Source: Apostichopus japonicus
Taxonomy: Eukaryota > Echinodermata > Holothuroidea > Aspidochirotida > Stichopodidae
Length of the DNA stretch: 64,000 nucleotides
Assembly: GCF_037975245.1 (NCBI RefSeq)
Contig: NC_092572.1
Location: 13,520,269 to 13,584,268 of the forward strand
Direction: 5' to 3'
Notes under the pieces: model-generated
Seen by the model: only the letters and a program-made list of their open reading frames with translations
What the model was told of the DNA's origin: nothing
Databases searched by the model: none
Shown here: positions 57,587-64,000 of the stretch, in pieces
How the letters are laid out: every line of letters begins with the position of its first letter
Position numbering within the stretch: position 1 is the stretch's first letter
Position numbers and translations under genes: made by a program

Positions 57587-58570
57587 TAATAAAGTTTCTC
57601 AATTGACTAACGCAATAACAATTAAGGTCAAACCACACAGAATACATCTATTCTCTTCCTCAGGTAGATCAATCACGAAGCTATTAGTTCGCCTCAGTTA
57701 TTAAGTAATATATAACCATTGAATCTATTTTTCCATTATTCATTCATTTTCATTGATTCAATCATCTATTGTAAGAACTTTCAATGAAACAGATTTTACA
57801 AATCCCCTAAATTTGAGCTGTTTGTAATTACAATGTTATCATTAATCTTGATTTAATAAAGTTTCATTTGACTAACTCAATAATAAGTAAAGGTCAAACC
57901 ACACTGAATACGTCTGTTCTCTTCCTCAAGTAGATCATTGACTATACTATTAAGTTGCCTCAGTATTAAGTTATATATAATCATTGTATCCATGTTATTC
58001 CATTATTCATTAGTTTTCATTGAACTCATTATCTATTGTAAGAGCTTACATGAAACAGACTTTACAACATTTTGCAATTTACCCTAAGTTTGAGCTATTT
58101 GTGATTACGATTTTATCATTAATCTTGAACAAATGTCTCGTCTAATTCAATGCTTAATGGAATAATATACTTCCAACATTTAATTTCATTATTTGAAATG
58201 AAATCCAGCTATTTGCAAACTTGTTATCAATACGAAACCGTCTCATATATGTCAACTTATTAGACTAACAGCAGAGAATGGTCTAACGACTGTGTACACA
58301 AAACTAATATGTCTTATTATTCTTACTTTTACAAAACAAGACAGCATCATACGCATATCATTCACGCAGAAATGAGTACATATATTTTCAATGCTCCAAA
58401 GGACTCGTACTTTCAACATACCATTGATCTATGTTTCCGTTATTGCTTTGATCAGGTTTGTCAGATTTATTGCATATATGAGGCGGCTATAGCTACATAT
58501 CTAAGTTCTGTTTTAGAAAAAATCACCCCTCTCCCCGTCACATATGCAGGCATAAATAGCATGTCATAAA
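57587..58570 (+). repeat. Paralogous flank of kinase copy 2, part 2
   Basis: Continues the match to 3330-4260 with the 270-290 bp tandem units (near 57776 and 58041) and the conserved block at 58309-58500 (MSYYSYFYKTRQHHTHIIHA frame). Confidence 0.8.
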
Positions 58571-61056
58571 GTCTCAAATACACCTTACTTAGTCTCCACG
58601 ACAAGGGTACAAAGGCTATGCATTTCTTAACAGAATGCGGAAACTGATGTAAAATGTCCTCATTGTTCACAGAGGTCAATGACAATAAGTGCACACACTA
58701 CTCTCACTCTCTGTAGTGCTTCTACCAATGAATACTTACAGACGTTTATTTTTCACAAGATACTTTCGATGCAAGAAAGACTAGCTGCATAAATAGCTAA
58801 AGCAACCATTTTAATGGAGACGTATTAGTATAGGTAAATACATCAGTTGCATTTCTACATCAATAACATAATTGCATATTTAACTTTGGTAAGTTTACTT
58901 TTTCACTCAAGCTGGAGTCTCTGAAAAACAACTAAATAGTGCTTACCTCACCTCGAGGCACTTTCTAAAAACAGATCATTTTTTAATTAAGTTATACAAT
59001 GCTCCTGCCGTAATACCTTTAAAATAAACATCCATTTCTTCTGTTGGTGTTTCAAATACAGAGTTAATTAGTGCTGAATCTTTTCCACCAATGGGTGTCA
59101 AAATGTGTACATGTAGGTCTCTGCTCTTAGATAAGAATTCCAAGAATTATCAATGAAAACAATGTACTCCTTTGTTGGTTCTATTGGGCCTAAAGATAAG
59201 ACCGCATTCAAAATATATGACTAAAATAATAAATGTTACTATTTCTTGCATTTTAAGCCAACCTCTTCCTTTTCAGGCTTGCCCAAATCAAAGTAGCAAT
59301 TAAAAGTTTCTATATGAACTCTACAATAAGTGGATAATGCTGACGTATTCCAGTATTTAGTGGAGGAAAACAATACTACTACTGCCGGTGCAAAATCTTT
59401 AAAGATTATCTATCATAAAATTGTCCATCGATATTGATGCAACGCCTACACCAAACCAATGATCGCAATATTCTGCTATTCATGTTCATTTCAGTGTCTT
59501 AAGGTCCTGGACACAAAATATAAAATTGTTAGTGGTTCTGGAGTAAATTTGTATGAAAAGGACAACCTTACAAGATTTGAACAAGGGCACAGTAATGTAT
59601 ATACTCTTCTAGAGGGACATTGTCTGCCCCTCCCAGAATGATTTCAACATGACTGGGTCATCAACAGATAATACATTTGAAAATGTCAGTGTTGAAAAAT
59701 TGCAGGCATAACATTACTCGTTCTTTGCCTTCTTTAGACCAAAATTGTCTCAAAATTATATTAAAATTTCAAAACATGTAACATCCAGTGTCAAATAAAT
59801 ATGATAATCGATCGAAAATCACAGAAAAATCACTGTATTATATGATGGACATTTTCTGCGTCTTTGAAAGCAACCCACACTTCTTTGGTCTTACAATCGC
59901 AGCCAGGATTTGTGTATTCCTGATACTTACCAAGCAAGTTTGAAATCAATCGATCTTACCATTTGGAACTCCTTTACAACAAACATTTTCGCACAAATTT
60001 GAACAAGTTTGACCTTTGACCCGCTTTCATGGTATGTCGTTTGATGCTGTTTGTTAATGAATGTGCTTCAAACTTGCAGAATTTGATATCTTACACGTTG
60101 TCATTTTGGCATGCGTGTAATGATAAATATGTTGCTTTATGTTATTAAAACCTATGACCAAAACCCACTGAAATAATAAGTCACGGAGGCATTACATCTT
60201 ATGCTGAGCTATAAATCCAACAAGTTCGAAGTCCATTAGCCTCATGGTGGAAGAGGAGTTCGTGACACACTTTTTTTCTAAGAAATTCGGTCAAGTTTAA
60301 CGTTTGATTACGTAATCTTTGAATTTTTGCATTACTGTATGCACTATTAACATGCAAAGTTGGTTACCACACATAATGTTGAGGGTTTGGACCAATCTGT
60401 CACTTTTGCATGAGCATAATGGTCACACTGCAGGTTTTGGTTATTTTAATTTGGCCGTTTTGGTCACAGAGACACCACTTTCCGGACACTTTTAGTCAGA
60501 GTAATCTATTATATGATTCATATGTCGTAAATTAAACACCAATATTCTGCAAAAACAATCTACAAGAAAACAGTTTGGATGGCTATGCTTACCTAATTAA
60601 ATATAATAAAACAACATAGCCTCAGTGCGTTCTTTGTGTTTTGTTGCAATCTTTAAGATAACGTTCGGTTGTTTTGTTTCACTTTTGAGTGGATTAGCTA
60701 TAAAAAAAACAGGCATTATTGTTCATATTGTTCATGGTCTTATAGAAAGTTTCCCTTCCATTTCTAATTGATTAATGAATGATGCACAACACTTAAACTA
60801 GAAGTATGCAATCTATTCAGAAGACAGATGTTTTGTAGCTGATACGTTATAGACATGAAAGAAACAATAATATTAAAATTTAAATTTGTTATGTTTACTG
60901 CTTGGTATTGTAATACCGTTTCTTCCTTGTATGGATATGATTGAGTATATACGTTAAAATGTTTGTGGAATGCAGTTATTTGTCAATATGAGCGTTGGAT
61001 TAAAAACAATCCACAAACTTTCAGTGTGGCCGTTCCACAAACAGACATTATTTTTT
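58571..61056. other. No recognisable gene
   Basis: Short open frames only. It may belong to the diverged flank of the kinase duplication, but no clear landmarks were matched. Confidence 0.4.
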
Positions 61057-61300
61057 GACATGTATGTATGTATGTATGAATTTGTTATCCTCCTGCAAAC
61101 AGGAACTCGCGAACAACCCTTATTGGCTTTATCAAAGCTGCAAGCTGACCGAAGTCAGTCTCTTACATTCATATTTAACATCCATGATTATGAATTGTCA
61201 ACAACTCTGTAACTGGACGACATCCATTAATCTTGGAGTGACTCGGACCGGTGACCTTATGTTTAGAAGGCACCGGCGTTAATCACTGAGCTAACACTCG
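61057..61300 (-). mobile_element. tRNA-derived SINE, copy 3
   Basis: The tail is seen as tgtatgtatgtatgtatg at 61057. The body shares 'aagctgcaagctgaccgaag' and 'ctctgtaactggacgacatc' with copy 1, and the tRNA-like head ends near 61290. Short gctaacact repeats follow (61290-61325). Confidence 0.85.
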
Positions 61301-63164
61301 GCGCTAACACTCCACGCTAACACTGCACTTATATATAATATCTTCAAAAACTGTCTAGATTCTTTGAATTAAACTTCTTTTCTCGATGACACTGTTGTTT
61401 TCAGATGAGACAGTCGTTACAACCTTTTTGCCATTCTAACCAAAGTACAAGTTTATCTTGGTAAGGAATTGTGTCATCATTTAAAGGAATTTATAGTGGA
61501 ACATACTGTTAACCAAACCATATAATTTGGAACATTCAGTGTTGTTACTCGAGTTGTTTTCTTAAGCAAAATTGATTAAGTTTGACCAATTGAATAAATA
61601 TTATACGTAAAACACCTCTATTATGCCTTAGCACTCTAACTTAAAAGCAGATAACATAACACGTATGCTATTCACTGATAGTTGGGTGTAAATAAATAAA
61701 TCAAATCAAATATCCTTTCTTTACAATGCAAAACACAGCCAGCGATCGAGAAATTGTCTAGTGCATGTTACATATAGCCGTTTTTAATGTGTACAAAGGA
61801 AGTTATTTGACTCTATAACAAAGTGCTGTATATTAGCAGACATGCCACTGCCTGTTTTATCACTATTTTATATCAACGTAAATAAATACTTCAATGGTTG
61901 CACTCTGTCCCTAAGTATGTATTGTTGGATTTTGAAGTACATATAAGTTTCAGTTTAAAGTTTATATTTATGTGATAAATTTGTTATCGCGATTTTAAGG
62001 TCTATTGCAAAGGTCGGTTCTTCCTGTACCTCTCTGTATGATATGAACACTAAGGCTTAATTATGCTTTGAAAATGGAGAATCACGAGTATGGTCGTAAT
62101 TGTGTATTTGACAAATCTGTACCGTAGTTTTCTTACATACGACCGGTAGGAACCAACCCGTTACGTTTAAATATAATCAGAAGTTGATAGGTTAATATGT
62201 GAAAGTACATTCTAGACAGGATTTGGCACCAAATTATTGTATTGAAATGATATATATCAAGATGATCTATACAAAGAAATAACTAACGAATAACACTATG
62301 TACGTTGCCGTCAAGTAGTTCCTTTTTTGAAAACAACATTTTGTATATGACGATATTTGTTGGGGATATCTAACTTCCTTGTTGTGAATTAACCAACTAA
62401 GGAAAATCTTGTTCAGGGTCTCGCAACCCCATCCCACCCTACTCTCATGGATGTGTTGTACGTGAGTTTAATTGTAAAAATACAAACAAAATAGCAGGAT
62501 TGTGCCTCATATCTTTGGTACTTCCTTGACCGTCTTTAAGTTGCTGAATTCCATTGACTTGTGTACACCGCAGATATGGAAAACATGTAGCACTAATTAT
62601 GTGTACTACAGTACTGGAACCGATCATAAATAAATGGATTAAATCTGATTTGGTATGTCTTCAGTAGCTTTATACCAGGGAACTGCTTACACTTTATTTC
62701 GTGTTGTTACGTAATGGTATGCATGTTAGCTCTTGTAAGAGCCACTTCGATGTTTCACAATTCGGCACCCGATAATTAGATAAATTTCTGACTTTCGAAG
62801 ATTCATTAACTTTAGTTTACAGGTATAGCACATTTCAACGGAAGTCCCATTATTTTTAGTGAAAACTTATTTTTCTTTATGTTAGCAATATCCATATTCC
62901 AGTTCTGTGGTAAATCCATAACTATTTAAGTTATGTTTTTTTTTGTATAAGCTAAAGTGTCCTTTTTATAAATGTTATTGGTGTTTATTAACTTCCAGTG
63001 CAAATGCTTACATCTGCGGTGAATGTTTTTAACTACTCTTTCCTTATATATGAAACATAGAGCTGAGTCAGGGTAAAGTCATTAAGGTTTATTGGTTAAC
63101 CTGTACTCCAGCCTCTTTAAACATGTAAATGAAACATAAAATTATTCCTATCAGAAAATAGTGT
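61301..63164. other. No gene; part is duplicated flank
   Basis: 61893-62010 matches 4525-4650 ('gttgcactctgtccctaag', 'agtttcagtttaaagttta'). No coding feature is recognised. Confidence 0.5.
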
Positions 63165-63290
63165 ATTTCTGTGATTTACGTCACTTCAAGAGAAAAAAAT
63201 ATATACAAACTCTAATAAAAGCTGAAGTCCAGGATCCCCACTAGCGCTTGGAATACATTCCAGAGAACTATAATACCTGTTTCTGACAAA
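63165..63290 (+). repeat. Dispersed repeat, copy 3 of 3
   Basis: 'gcttggaatacattccagag' with gctgaagtcc and an upstream acttcaagagaa match the copies at 11770 and 37305. Confidence 0.7.
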
Positions 63291-63739
63291 TATGTGTTTG
63301 TCCTTTACGTCACTACAAGAGTTAAAACAAAATCATCAATTGGTAATTTAGGCAACGATGGAAGGTATTGTAGAAAATTAATTATAAATAACTAGTGAAA
63401 TCAGATTAAAAATGTTACTGCACATTAGGGTTCTTTTCACACAGCGATGAGGGAGTGGGCCAAAGATATTTTTAGTTACATTAATAATTCCGATTTACAT
63501 TTAAAACTAGGTCAGCTATCAAATTATAAAGGTTGCAAAACCAGTTGGGATTAGGGAAATTTCTCATATGAATTGTGTGCGTTATTAAAAGTTGAACGTG
63601 TACATATTTTTCAACTTTTTTCTCTAAGTTTGTCATTTCAAAACAAAATGTGACCTTTTTTTACCTTTTCGGCTTTATAATTTCAACGTCTTACGATTTC
63701 AACAATTTTCACTACGAATAAGTGAATAATAATTGCGAC

Positions 63740-63990
63740 ACGTCTTTGGAAATATCGTGAATTACCTCTGGTAATATCTGTTTCATTGATAGGTGACGGT
63801 TATTTTTCGAACGTATAGGACTAAAAACAAATGCACAGTCATGTTTTATACTTAAATTTTAGACTTCACTTTATATAATATCAACAACTACTTATAGAAT
63901 TTAATTATGGAAGTCAATCCAAATCCATTTTGAGTTATTTACCTTAGTAAAGTAACCACCAAACAGTTGATGTGTGTGTGTGCGCATGAG
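63740..63990 (+). pseudogene. Tyrosine-kinase C-terminal tail and flank, copy 3
   Basis: 63740-63760 reads TSLEIS stop, matching the end of the last kinase exon (STLEIS stop) at 2455-2472 and 54981-54998. The sequence after it aligns with 2473-2790 ('aaacaaatgcacagtcatgt' in both). The rest of the kinase is not in the window before it, and the upstream part of the exon has diverged beyond recognition. Confidence 0.6.
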
Positions 63991-64000
63991 TGTGTGTGCA

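Noticed and set aside
1-64000. CRISPR array, bacterial operon or prophage
   Set aside because: No short regularly spaced repeats with unique spacers and no compact same-strand genes; introns and eukaryotic retroelements dominate.

Overview
This is an AT-rich, intron-rich animal genomic window. There are no bacterial-style operons; genes are short exons joined by GT/AG introns inside a dense background of repeats. Three things suggest an aquatic, probably marine, invertebrate: an F-type lectin gene, tRNA-derived SINEs with (CATA)n tails, and many Penelope-like elements (PLEs). A holothurian echinoderm is my best guess, at low confidence and from gene style only. Most genes are visible only when splice sites and intron phase are followed, because their exons are shorter than a normal ORF cutoff.

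Three host genes can be reconstructed. (1) A secreted F-type lectin (fucolectin-like) on the minus strand, five coding exons between 25590 and 22734, 181 residues, all introns phase 1. Two positions of its sugar-binding motif are substituted. (2) A minus-strand gene from 49605 to 41133 whose ten predicted exons join in consistent phase. It encodes signal peptide, Ig, Ig, transmembrane segment, a duplicated two-exon linker, a NACHT NTPase and a short leucine-rich C-terminal exon. An in-frame TGA at 42468-42470 interrupts the NACHT exon. (3) A plus-strand gene starting at 52641 with signal peptide, V-like Ig and C2-like Ig exons, followed at 54707-54998 by two exons coding the C-terminus of a tyrosine kinase. 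Genes 2 and 3 are divergent, about 3 kb apart, and share the same ectodomain exon plan (phase-1 Ig exons) with different intracellular modules. This pair is the most interesting content of the window.

The tyrosine-kinase gene belongs to a local family. Related remnants lie at 1981-2472, at 35495-39850 (5-prime flank plus a hinge/alpha-E fragment) and at 63740-63990. Long stretches around them are paralogous: 60-1440 with 35600-39270, and 2174-4650 with 54707-62010.

The rest is mobile or repetitive DNA: a 150/300-bp satellite (4697-5760); a hAT element inserted in an (AT)n tract (18112-19460); several PLE copies (19530-21480, 24968-25135, 27480-28260, 32480-34075, 55746-57576), the last with a clear 10-bp target duplication; a LINE remnant (34790-35080); three SINE copies; an inverted-repeat element (9831-10515); and a decayed multi-exon protein family member (14310-16100). 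All gene models come from reading by eye; no database search was possible.
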